Shown piece by piece: positions 1 to 10,351 of a stretch of DNA of 64,000 nucleotides. Source of the DNA: Spirodela intermedia (Eukaryota; Streptophyta; Magnoliopsida; Alismatales; Araceae); the NCBI GenBank assembly GCA_902729315.2, contig LR746269.1:5001-69000 (forward strand), written 5' to 3'. Within the stretch, counting starts at the first letter, position 1. Each line of letters begins with the position of its first letter. The notes below the pieces were generated by a model. It was given only the letters and a program-made list of their open reading frames with translations. It ran no database searches and was not told where the DNA came from. The position numbers were made by a program, and so were the translations under genes.

Positions 1-18
1 GCACCGGCCCAGGCCCAG

Positions 19-2169
19 GTGGCCCAGGCCCAGGTGGCCCAGGCCGAGCCTGAGCAGCCGGCTCAGGCTGCACTGGTCCAAGCTCTTGCCCAGGTAAGGG
101 GCAAGAGCCTGCGGCCCAAAAAGAAGATAGGACGCCGACTTTTACGTCCACCCTCGGCCACGTCCTCTAGGCCTACCCTGAGTCAACAGATTGAGCCGAT
201 TTTACCTCTACCTATAGGGGCCCTTAGGCTCTCTCAGACTGAGCCCCTCGAACCAACTAGGATCCCAGCACTAGTTGAGACCTCTGTATTGGCCCCAAAC
301 ACATCCCTTGGGCACACCATATCTACACCTAGTGGGCTAGACTCTATTGTGCCCCATAGGCCAAACCCGACTATACCCATTGGACACCTATCATGGGCGC
401 AACGAGTGTCTGGACCCTCTGTCCCCTCCACAGAGACTGTCACACCACAGGTACCGTTGCGTCAAGTACTATTCCCATTCTATGATACCACTGTCCCAGT
501 GCGAAGCTATAGCGAAGATGATGGGAGGAGGACAATAGCTTTTACTTATGAGGAGGTCTCCCAGATGGCAGCCGCATTCCAATATACCTTAGTTGGTCGT
601 TTCACTACGAAACGACCAACCATAGGTGACATAGAAAAGATTTACTTGGCACCTGGAAATTTCCAAGGTCGAGTCTCCATCGGAGCTCGAGACTATCGTA
701 GCATATACATCCGCTTTGAGCTAGAAGCGGATTATCGTCGAGCATGGAGCCGACCCACCTGGACAATGGGGGAGTCTACCCTCTATACCCACAGATGGAC
801 ACCACAGACCGACATAGGGCACCGAGCACATCAGTCCCATGCGGTTCCATTATGGGTGGGCTTCCCTGGCCTACCTGCCCATTTTTTTACGCCAAAGACA
901 CTTGAGTCTTTGGCAAATGCGGTGGGAACATTCATATGCCTTGACCCAGGCATAAAAATGTTCAACCGGCCAGGATACACACAAGTTTGTATAGAGGTGG
1001 ACCTAATGGCCCCTCTACAGAGGACTCTCGTTATACGTAGTGGAGATGATGAGCTTTATCAGCCTATCATTTACGAGAGATTACCATATTTCTGCACACA
1101 TTGTGCTATCTTGGGCCACACTGTCAGCACATGCCGTCAGAAGGCAGGTACACCACAGGCGACCACACGAGCCTTTTTAGTACTGATCTCATATGACGAC
1201 TATCTCGTCGAAATGAGAAAGGATGCTCAGAGTGCTCGTCATCCTCAGAGGTCGATTGCCCCTATGGCGGCTCCACCTTCCTTACCTCGGAAGGCACAGG
1301 AGAAGCCTAGTTCATTGATTGAGACACAGCATGCACGGCGAAAGCCGGCAGCTGGACGCCCTTCTTCCATCCACACAGGGGGGAAGAAAGGAACACGAGA
1401 GGCTACACCTTCCCCTTTGGGCAAGGGAAAGAAACCCCTAATCTCAAACACCTTTGAGGTCTTAGAGGCTTTAGATGAGAGAGACTTTGAGGGACTTGCA
1501 CAGAGGGGAACTAGGCCTTCCAAAGGGCTAGCATCCCCCACTACGAGGGACTCACCTAGTCAAACCCCACATACTAGATCCCCCCGGGCTATCCGACCCC
1601 CCATACTCACCCACCCCACTCCACCCATTAGTGTCTCTCCACCACCCAGCTCCTCCCCGCCCATTCACTCTTCCCCACGTAGCAGGAGTCCTTCACCTCT
1701 TAGTCCCCACCGATCGAGGTCTACCCCTTTCTCCGAGGGTATAGGCTTGGGCACTACTCATCCCCCTCAAATCCCCATCAAGGATCTACTAGGAGAGCCT
1801 ACCCCCAGCATACTTCCTATTAGTACATCTTATGTAGCCCCTTGTTTTGATTCTTATACCCTCCCCCCCTCTCCCCCACTACACCCGCCAGATCAGTTTC
1901 CTATACTTGATCCACCACCCGTTGATTCTAGGGAGAGCACCGATAGAGGACAGTGCTTGACGAATCGTCAAGCACCGCACCCATCCTCCTCATCTAGTGC
2001 TCATGATACTAGTGGCCACATGACTAGTACCCATGAGGATGGTGGATCTGAGACTCATATTGAGACTACCTACCTAGAGGAGGGATATCAGACGGAGGCT
2101 AGGACCACACAACTCACTAGACGCTCACCTTACTCCACGAGATCTAGGACTCGTGGGGCCACTCATTAG
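19..2169 (+). CDS. LINE ORF1 protein, DUF4283 plus CCHC zinc knuckle (5' partial)
   Basis: This frame is open through the left window edge; the first codon at 19 is GTG, so the true start lies upstream, as in the longer relative at 34,158. ORF1 proteins of plant LINEs bind the element RNA and act in the RNP. The DUF4283 region is at about residues 170-315 of the visible frame, followed near residues 358-372 by a knuckle of form C-x2-C-x4-H-x4-C (CTHCAILGHTVSTC). The C-terminal 300 residues are rich in Pro, Ser, Arg and Thr. Compared with 35,090-35,465, about 365 bp are deleted near base 97, removing Gly-Pro-Lys-rich repeats but keeping the frame open. The stop is at 2,167-2,169, and ORF2 begins 3 bases later. 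It is the least damaged ORF1 in the window; whether it is expressed is unknown. Confidence 0.85.
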   Translation: MAQAQVAQAEPEQPAQAALVQALAQVRGKSLRPKKKIGRRLLRPPSATSSRPTLSQQIEPILPLPIGALRLSQTEPLEPTRIPALVETSVLAPNTSLGHTISTPSGLDSIVPHRPNPTIPIGHLSWAQRVSGPSVPSTETVTPQVPLRQVLFPFYDTTVPVRSYSEDDGRRTIAFTYEEVSQMAAAFQYTLVGRFTTKRPTIGDIEKIYLAPGNFQGRVSIGARDYRSIYIRFELEADYRRAWSRPTWTMGESTLYTHRWTPQTDIGHRAHQSHAVPLWVGFPGLPAHFFTPKTLESLANAVGTFICLDPGIKMFNRPGYTQVCIEVDLMAPLQRTLVIRSGDDELYQPIIYERLPYFCTHCAILGHTVSTCRQKAGTPQATTRAFLVLISYDDYLVEMRKDAQSARHPQRSIAPMAAPPSLPRKAQEKPSSLIETQHARRKPAAGRPSSIHTGGKKGTREATPSPLGKGKKPLISNTFEVLEALDERDFEGLAQRGTRPSKGLASPTTRDSPSQTPHTRSPRAIRPPILTHPTPPISVSPPPSSSPPIHSSPRSRSPSPLSPHRSRSTPFSEGIGLGTTHPPQIPIKDLLGEPTPSILPISTSYVAPCFDSYTLPPSPPLHPPDQFPILDPPPVDSRESTDRGQCLTNRQAPHPSSSSSAHDTSGHMTSTHEDGGSETHIETTYLEEGYQTEARTTQLTRRSPYSTRSRTRGATH

Positions 2170-2172
2170 ATC

Positions 2173-5100
2173 ATGATACCTAGCATCATATGGAATTGTC
2201 GGGGTATAGGTAACCTCGAAACCCAATTCTATATAGCTAGCCTTATCAGACAGTACCGACTAGGTATAGTAGGCCTCATTGAGCCCATGATATCATCAGA
2301 TCGTATCCAACCCTTACTTAAGCGATTGGGTATGGATCATTTTCACTCCAAACCCACGAATCATACTTGGCTCTTTTGGACTAGACCATACTCTATGGAG
2401 TTGCTAGTCGAGGGATCCCAGCATATCACTATGACGGTTCGAGATCTCACCCAAGAGTTCACCTTTTCGGTCATCTATGCATCACATCGATCCGAAGAAA
2501 GGGAAACTCTTTGGGCGGACCTAGCTCAGTACGTGAGGGACTACCCTACACTAGTTGAGTCTCCTTGGTACCTAGCAGGTGACTTCAACTATGTTCGTAA
2601 TACTAGTGAACGTCAAGGTGGGCGGATCCCTAGGGCCCGTAACATGGAGACGTTCAATGACTGCATTTTTCGATTAGCTCTTATTGAGCCACCTACATCA
2701 GGCGAGGTATGGACGTGGAGCAACAATTGAGGGGACGCTTTGATTTATGAGCGTATCGATCGTTGCTTCATCAATAGCATCGCCATGGTGCGACATCCCA
2801 TATTAGTCACGATATTACCCCGTTATCGATTAGATCACACCCCGATCCTCATACTCCCTAAACAGAGTATGAGCACCCACAAACCTCCTTTCAGATTTTA
2901 GATCATGTGGCTCCAACATGAAGACTTTCAGAGTTTCGTACGGAATCACTGCTACGGACATATCTCAGATCCTCCTATGGAGAACCTTAGCTATAGGTTA
3001 AGGAATCTCAAACTCCACCTTAAATGGTGGAACCGACATATCTATGGGAATGTCCATACCCAGGTTGATGTATTGCAAAAAGAGTTAGCAGAGGTTGAAA
3101 GACTACTGCAAGCTAGATATTCAGATGCTGCTTGGGAAAGGAGGAGTAGAGTGAGCGACCAGCTTGATGAGGTTGTGCGACGACAGTAGTTATTCTATCT
3201 CCAGAAATCACGCATCTAGTGGTTACAAGAGGGTGATAGAAACACTCGTTTCTTTCATGCCTCGGTCGCTCACCGCTCACGTTCAGATTATACCTCTCTT
3301 TTAGAGACATATGATCAGGACCTTTCCCGGCAAGGGTTGAGTACTTTCGTACTCTCTTAACCTCTCAGCCGATCGAGATTTCTGATGATATGCGCACTTC
3401 GATCCCATCATTGGTCACTCACCATGAGAGCTCTCTCACAACGGCCATACCCACGGGAGAAGAGATCAAGGAAGTAGTTTTCTCTATGAGCAGACATCGT
3501 GCACCTAGGCTCGATGGTTTCCTAGCTGATTTTTACATTTCATGTTGGGATATCGTTGGCACTGATCTCATCCAAGCTATCAAGGAAATCTTTCATCGTA
3601 AAGTCTTTACACGAAGTTGGAAGGCCACCTTCCTTGCACTTATACCGAAGGTGACTACCCCAACCTCATTTAGAGACTTTCGACCTATCAGTTTATGTAA
3701 CGTGTGTTATAAAGTTATATCTAAGATCGTTACACGTAGATTGAGTAGTTTTCTTGATAGACTTATATCTCCAGAGCAATGCGGATTTGTCAAGGGACGG
3801 TACATTCACGATAACATCATGCTAGTACATGAACTAGCACAGTCCCTTGGCCATGACTATCGAGGCTCCAACATCATCATCAAATTAGACATGGAGAAAG
3901 CCTTTGATAGGATAGAGTGGAGTTTCCTCATTAAGGTTCTTAGATGCTTTAGGTTCACCGACGACTTCATTGACTTAGTTGATGCATGTGTTAGGGAGAA
4001 TCATTTCTCTTTATTGGTGAACGGTAGCTCCACACCATTCTTCACGGCCACGAGAGGTCTACGACAGGGTGATCCACTATCACCCACCCTCTTCATCTTG
4101 GTCGAAGAAGTCCTCAGTCGATCCCTCACTCGAGCGATCAATCAAGGACTTATCCGACCATACTACTCGAAGAGGGGTTGTCCGATCATCTCACACTCCC
4201 TCTTTGCTGATGATGCGATACTCTTCCTCAATGGATGTGAGACATCGATTAGAGGGCTCATGAGTATTATCTCGAGATATGAGCGAGCTGCAGGTCAACT
4301 CGTAAATGCGTCGAAGAGTAGCTTCACGGTAGGCCCTTCTACCCCCATAGGGACCATACGACGCATCCAGGGCCTAATAGGGTTCTCTCGTGGACACTTA
4401 CCTTTTGACTATCTAGGATGTCCTATCTTCCTCGGCCGTAGGCGCATACACTATTTTGACGCCCTAGTGGGTAAGTTGAGGAAGAAACTAGCGGGATGGA
4501 AGATACAGCTTCTATCCCCTGGAGGACGGATCCAGTTGATACGCCATGTCCTCATGAGCATGCCATTACACCTTTTGGCAGTCCATGAGGTACTAGACAC
4601 CGTCTTACAAACTATTAGACGGATATGCACGTCCTTCCTTTGGGATGGACAACTTGAGGGACCTCGTCGCCAACGTCGAGTTTCTTGGGAGAAAGCATGT
4701 CGACCTACGAATGAGGGTGGCCTAGGTATTAGGCGCCCTCAAGATGTATTCAACATGCTTCAAAAGAAACTCGTTTGGAGGATGAGGACCACACCATCGG
4801 TGCTAGGCTCTTTTGTGTCAGCCAAATATGGTGAGTGGGCCCGACAGCCGGCCGACATCAAAGGAATCAAACGATGGGCAGACTAGCAACGACATTGGTT
4901 GGAGATGGTGCCCCTTATTCGTTGGCGAGTGGGGCGAGGTGCGATCAGTGCCTGGTACGACACTTGGCTAGAGGACACATCATTGGCCTGTTTTACCACT
5001 TTCACATCCTCTTGGCCTCGTTTGACGGTAGCCCAGCTTCTCCAAGGAGACACTCGTCTACTTATTGAGAGGCATGGACTACCGTCGGACTTGTTACCAG

Positions 5101-6362
5101 CCATCACCATGACTGAGACGAGTTTTACTGACGACCAACCCATCTGGACACTTATGATAGATGGCAGTTTCTCTTGTAGCTCCTCTTGGGAGCACTTTAG
5201 AAACTGCTCCCCAAAGACATTTTGGGGAAATCTCAGATGGCATCCAGCCATCACACCTCGTGTTTCGTTCTTCCTATGGAAGTTCATGCACCGAGGACTA
5301 CCCACCGACGATCGAGTGATTGTCACCGATCAAGAGGTGGAAAGGAGATGTCATTGTTGCTCCATCACGACGGACGAAAGTATGGAACATCTATTTTTCC
5401 ATAGTGATATCGTTGTCGAGTGTTGGAGTCAACTTCTAGCGAATTGGCTTCCAATGCTCTCGTACAGACCTACGAGACCACCACTAGAGGTCTTTAGGAG
5501 AGTCATTGACTCACCGACGAGTGTCAAGGTTAGTCCCTTCATCCGTATCTCCATAGCATATATGTTATGGGAAATATGGAAGGGACGTAACTCATCTCGA
5601 TTTGCAGGCCAAGTGATGCGTGCCACAGAGATTATGAGGCACGTGACACAATGGCTTCGGAGTACTCATTCCTTAGTGCCAAACAAAACGAAACGCTCGC
5701 GTTCTGTTTGTGAGGCTTTTGGGCTTTGGGGACTCCATATCATACCTACACAGACCTGGACTATTATCCGATCTGTTAGATGGACACCACCGAGGGCTGG
5801 ACGGTGGAAACTCAACGTCGACGGAGCATCTCAAGGCAACCCAGGACCGTCTGGAGGAGGAGGTATCTTACGCGATAGTACAGGATGCATTCTCTTTGCC
5901 TTTTCGAACTTTTATAATATATGAACTAATACTGTGGTAGAGGCTATGACAATACGGGATGGTTTGCTTCTTTGTGAGGAGCAAAATATTACTAATATTA
6001 CTAATATTACTAATATTACTAAAGTGTTAGTGGACATGTTACGTGCAGACTCTTGTCCTCATTGGAGGCTCAAGAATATCTGGGCAAACATCATGCGATG
6101 TCAAGGACGCATCACAACCATTATGCATCAGTTCCGAGAAGGGAATCAGACAGCCGACGCCCTTGCTACGCATGGAGTCAGATCGTGTCGGAGGACAGTC
6201 TTCTCTTTTTGGCAGGACATGCCCCTCGAAGCTCGAGGTGCTCATAGACTTGAGCGACTCGGCATACCCTCTTTACGCATACACCGCACTCCACTACCGA
6301 CCCCTCCACGGTAGTGGCGTATCGCTTGGAGGAGATCAAGGGTGGTTACTATTGGCCGCTGA
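2173..6362 (+). pseudogene. LINE ORF2 (EN-RT-zf-RVT-RNase H), broken
   Basis: ORF2 would encode the endonuclease and reverse transcriptase used for target-primed reverse transcription. The endonuclease is readable at 2,173-2,727 (WNCRG near residue 8, GDFN near residue 137). A TGA at 2,728, a TAG at 2,899, a TAG at 3,187 and a TAG at 3,217 follow in the same frame. A small deletion near 3,330 shifts the frame. The RT is open at 3,390-4,883 with AFDRIEW, GLRQGDPLSPTLF and the catalytic FADD box near 4,203. A TAG at 4,884 is followed by zf-RVT (about 5,270-5,430) and RNase H (VDGA near 5,818). TGA at 5,922 and loss of the ESD segment of RNase H near 5,985-6,020 finish the damage. By comparison with copy 3 the ancestral stop is the TGA at 6,360; here a TAG at 6,312 comes earlier. 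Confidence 0.92.
5985..6020 (+). repeat. Microsatellite (AATATTACT)4 inside RNase H
   Basis: Four perfect 9-base units replace the stretch that in the copy at 16,975-17,010 encodes a leucine-glutamate-serine-aspartate run containing a catalytic Asp of RNase H. It is seen only in this copy. Confidence 0.9.
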
Positions 6363-6818
6363 AGACCACAATGGAGATACAACATAAGACGGACAACAAG
6401 GCACATCGTAATCCACTCGGGTACACTACTTCCAATCATTACTCTCCTCATAATCACCTCACATCTACTATCTATCACCCTCAAGTACTGAGGACATAAA
6501 ACTATCAGCACATGTTGGCATCTGCCCACTTTTGAACTATAGGTCTATAGCACATCAGACCTGCTAAACTAGTTGTGAATCGCCAACCTAGCACCTCTCT
6601 CAAGATCTCATCAGTACCATCAGCCAGCTTGAACCCATGAGAAGGTAAGGATCTATATCCATAGGATTGACCCTCTCTCCTCTCTCTCTCTCTCGATTCT
6701 CTATCTCTTTCTCCCTCCCTTTCTCTCTCTTAAAAAAAAAAAAGAGACAGCCTAGTTCTTTTCCCGAAATCACTAGCCCATCATAGACAATTAGTGGAGG
6801 GTGAGGGACAAGGCCCTC

Positions 6819-6849
<31 letters not shown>

Positions 6850-7552
6850 GAAAAAGGGGGTAACCGACTTCCCTTCCCCTAATCACTAGCCTAATATTCC
6901 AAAGGGAATTACCCTTGTACACCAAATAATGGGCATTAGTGGAGGGTAAAAGAAGAGGCCCTCAAGGAGAGAGAAAGAAGAGAGAGAGAATAAGAGAAAA
7001 GAAAAGAGTTAGAAAAAGAGACCAAGTCATTCCTCGTGGGGTGAAAGGTCCCTTACCTACTTAGAGGAAATACGGCAACTGATGGTACTAACAAGATCTT
7101 GGCTAGAGGGATTAGACGCGTGCAACACTAGGAAGGCAAGTTCATATTTGGGCTTATTATCATACTCCAGCATAGTTCTATCCTCCTCATTGCCCTAACA
7201 ACTATTTTCTCACCACTTTATATCATATTATTTATTTCTTAGAACCACTTATTGCAGTAAACTCTTGTCTTGTAGGAACACCTCATGGCGCACAACACAG
7301 AGGTCTACACGTCCTACTACTGTTGAAAAGATCTTCCACCTTTCATGAACTCAAAGGCTCTTTCAGCCCAATGCAAATCAACCGCCTTCTTCAAATATGA
7401 TGAGCGCACTGGAGTCTATCTCCAGTATTATCACATCCCCTCTTCAAAAGAGGTCTTTAATTCTCCATGTCATCCTCGCCCCTTGTGTGAATGAGATCCC
7501 ACTTATGTAACCTCAAAATGAGGTCAAACTTTTATCACTCAATCAAATTTCT

Positions 7553-7583
<31 letters not shown>
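6363..7583 (+). repeat. Long 3' UTR of LINE A/B with internal A-tracts, then poly(A)
   Basis: Non-coding 3' end shared by subfamilies A and B (compare 8,590-9,969, 17,348-18,581, 30,670-31,881, 46,762-47,987). It holds a CT-rich tract (about 6,667-6,732), then two imperfect units, each ending in a segment like GGCCCTCAAAAAA and opening with AATCACTAGCC after an A-rich tract. The distal 480 bases are unique sequence up to the terminal poly(A) at about 7,556. Against copy 3 it lacks about 110 bases at 6,382. Confidence 0.85.
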
Positions 7584-7586
<3 letters not shown>

Positions 7587-8574
7587 CCTGCCTCCTGCAT
7601 GCGGAAAAGGTCCTGATCATATGTCTCTAAAAGAGAGGTATAATCTGAACGTGAGCGGTGAGCGACCGAGGCATGAAAGAAACGAGTGTTTCTATCACTC
7701 TCTTGTAACCACTAGATGCATGATTTCTGGAGATAGAATAACTCCTGTCGTCGCACAACCTCATCAAGCTGGTCGCTCACTCTACTCCTTTCCCAAGCAG
7801 CAATCTGAATATCTAGCTTGCAGTAGTCTTTCAACCTCTGCTAACTCTTTTTGCAATACATCAACCTGGGTATGGACATTCTCATAGATATGTCGGTTCC
7901 ACCATTTAAGGTGGAGTTTGAGATTCCTTAACTGATAGCTAAGGTTCTCCATAGGAGAATCTGAGATATGTCCGTACCAGTGATTCCGTATGAAACTCTG
8001 AAAGTCTTCATGTTAGAGCCACATGATCTGAAATCTGAAGGGAGGTCTATGGGTGCTCATACTTTGTTTAGGGAGTATGAGGATCGGGGTGTGATCTAAC
8101 CGATAACGGGGTAATATCGTGACTAATATGGGATGTCGCACCATGGTGATGTTGTTGATGAAACAGCGATCGATACGCTCATAAATCAAAGCGTCCCCTC
8201 GATTGTTGCTCCACGTTCATGCCTCGCCTGATGTAGGTGGCTCAATAAGAGCTAATCAAATAATGCAGTCATTGAACGTCTCTATGTTACGGGCCCTAGG
8301 GATCCGTCTACCTTGACGTTCACTAGTATTTCGAACACAGTTGAAGTCACCTGCTAGGTACCAAGGAGACTCAACTAGTGTAGGGTAGTCCCTCACGTAC
8401 TGAGCTAGGTCCACCCAAAGAGTTTCCCTTTCTTCGGATCTATGTGATGCATAGATGACCGAGAAGGTGAACTCTTGGGTGAGATCTCGAACTGTCGAAG
8501 TGATATGCTGGGGTCCCTCGACTAGCAAATCCATAGAGTATGGTCTAGTCCAAAAGAGCCAAATATGATTCGTG
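7584..8574 (-). pseudogene. Inverted ORF2 fragment (endonuclease and linker)
   Basis: Read on the minus strand this is the endonuclease from the loop before the IEP-distal region through GDFN (near 8,340) and on into the linker. It carries the same RLDH variant of the usual SDH motif as the other A copies, and the same linker TAG (minus strand, 7,712-7,714). It has no start codon of its own and is a broken piece of copy 2. Confidence 0.85.
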
Positions 8575-9128
8575 GGTCCCTCGATTCGCAGCGTATTGCT
8601 TGGAGGAGATCAGGGGTGGTTACTATTGGCCGCTGAAGACCACAATGGAGATACAGGTACGTGTTTCTTTTGTTTCTATTTTTAGGTCTATCACAAGCCA
8701 CAACCATGACATCATCATGGCGCTCATCCCATACCATCAATGTGGAATGCACTTTGCCTATCAGCACAAGACAGACAACAAGGCACATCGTAATCCACTC
8801 GGGTACACTACTTCCAATCATTTCTCTCCTCATAATCACCTTACATCTACTATCTATCACCCTCAAGTACTGAGGACATAAAACTATCAGCACATGTTGG
8901 CATCTGCCCACTTTTGAACTATAGGTCTATAGCACATCAGACCTGCCAAACTAGTTGTGAATCGCCAACCTAGCACCTCTCTCAAGATCTCATTAGTATC
9001 ATCAGCCAGCTTGAACCCATGAGAAGGTAAGGATCTATATCCATAGGATTGACCCTCTCTCCTCTCTCCTCTCTCCTCTCTCTCTCTCTCGATTCTCTAT
9101 TTATTTCTCCCTCCCTTTCTCCCTCTTG

Positions 9129-9160
<32 letters not shown>

Positions 9161-9969
9161 ACAGCCTACTTCTTTTCCCGGAATCACTAGCCCATCATAG
9201 ATAATTAGTGGAGGGTGAGGGAAAGGGCCCTCAAAAAAAAAAAACAAAAAAAAAAAAAGGCGGCAACCTACTTCCCTTCCCCTAATCACTAGCCTAATAC
9301 TCCAAAGGGAATTACCCTTGTACACCAAATAATGGGCATTAGTGAAGGGTAAAAGAAGAGGCCCTCAAGGAGAGAGAAAGAAGAGAGAGAGAATAAGAGA
9401 AAAGAAAAGAGTTAGAAAAAGAGACCAAGTTATTCCTCGTGGGGTGAAAGGTCCCCTACCTACTTAGAGGAAGTACGGCAACTGATGGTACTAACAAGAT
9501 CTTGGCTAGAGGAATTAGACGTGTGCAACACTAGGAAGGCAAGTTCATATTTGGGCTTATTGTTATGCTCCAACATAATTTTATCCTCCTCACTACCCTA
9601 ACAACTATTTTCTCACCACTTTATATCATATTATTTATTTCTTAGAACCACTTACTGCAATAAACTCTTGTTTTGCAGGAACACCTCATGGCGCACAACA
9701 TGGAGGTCTACACGTCTTACTACTGTTGAGCAAATCTTCCAACTTTCATGAACTCAAAAGTTCTTTCAGCTCAATGCAAATCAACCGACTTCTTCAAATA
9801 TGATGAGCGCACTGGAGTCTATCTCCAGTATTATCACATTCCCTCTTCAAAAGAGGTCTTTAATTCTCCATGTCATCCTCGCCCATTGTGCGAATGAGAT
9901 CCCACTTATGTAACCTCAAAATGAGGTCAAACTTTTATCACCCAAAAAACAAAAAAAAAAAAAAAAAAA
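7584..9969 (+). mobile_element. LINE copy 2, subfamily A, 5'-inverted and internally deleted
   Basis: This short copy has two parts. Bases 7,584-8,574 are ORF2 sequence in reverse orientation (endonuclease to the EN-RT linker, matching 2,350-3,340 of copy 1). Bases 8,590-9,969 are the 3' UTR in forward orientation ending in poly(A) at about 9,944-9,969. Inverted 5' sequence joined to forward 3' sequence is the product expected of twin priming during LINE insertion; about 3 kb of the element between the two parts is missing. The 15 bases between the parts resemble a copy of 8,513-8,530. Confidence 0.85.
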
Positions 9970-9987
9970 CTCTAAACCCTAAACCCA
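9970..9987 (+). repeat. Telomere-like joint, about 2 CCCTAAA units
   Basis: CTCTAAACCCTAAACCC lies directly after the poly(A) of copy 2 and directly before the 5' UTR of copy 3. The plant telomere repeat is TTTAGGG, of which this is the C-strand. Confidence 0.85.
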
Positions 9988-10351
9988 TCCCACCGCTATT
10001 GCTCAACTTTTTTCTCTCTCCTCGCGGGAGCTTCTCTCTCTTCACCTTCAACTGACCTCCATCTGAAATGGCGATATCTTTTTCGTGTGACTTCCGATCG
10101 CGCTGAAATCAGTTCCATTGGATTCGGAAGGCCAAAATCTATGAACTTCGAGCTATTAAGCGTCGAAAATAGTGGATTGAAGCCTTCGTTGTCCGGATTT
10201 CTTCATTGAGAGGTATTTTTCCGGACTTTTCGTTCTAAAGGTAATATCTCTCTCGTTACTTGGACCAAGTTTAATATTTTTAAATCATTTGAATCGTATT
10301 TCTGTGTTCTATATTTTTCTCTTCTTCATCATCTTCATCTGATGCTTACTT
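9988..10351 (+). promoter_or_regulatory. LINE 5' UTR, likely internal promoter region
   Basis: A conserved non-coding block of about 350 bases that starts near GCTCAACTTTTTTCTCTCTCC and ends at the ORF1 ATG. Equivalent blocks are at 31,935-32,270, 33,811-34,157 and, inverted, 40,029-40,355. LINEs usually carry an internal pol II promoter here; that role is inferred from position and conservation between subfamilies, not from any box I can prove. Confidence 0.6.

Larger units (their letters stand above)
1..7583 (+). mobile_element. LINE copy 1, subfamily A, 5' end outside window
   Basis: A nearly complete non-LTR retrotransposon that runs in from the left edge. In order it holds ORF1 (DUF4283 and zinc knuckle), ORF2 (endonuclease, reverse transcriptase, zf-RVT, RNase H), a 3' UTR of about 1.2 kb and a terminal poly(A) at about 7,556-7,583. 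Its sequence differs only at scattered bases from the subfamily A part of the copy at 9,988-18,581, so the two shared a recent source. ORF2 is interrupted by several stops and a frameshift, so this copy cannot make a full ORF2 protein. Confidence 0.95.

Noticed and set aside
5985-6020. CRISPR-like or regulatory repeat array
   Set aside because: Four perfect 9-base units with no spacers inside a LINE coding region: a microsatellite.
6380-6390. Spliced intron missing from the copy 1 3' UTR (present at 17,369-17,478)
   Set aside because: The borders do not match GT and AG; a short ACA-type microhomology deletion is simpler.
1-7583. Active autonomous LINE
   Set aside because: ORF1 looks open but ORF2 has at least six stops, a frameshift and a lost RNase H site.
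9100-9330. Minus-strand open frames rich in Phe (also 30,986-31,171 and 46,896-47,090)
   Set aside because: They are translations of A-tracts and AG-rich parts of the LINE 3' UTR, not proteins.
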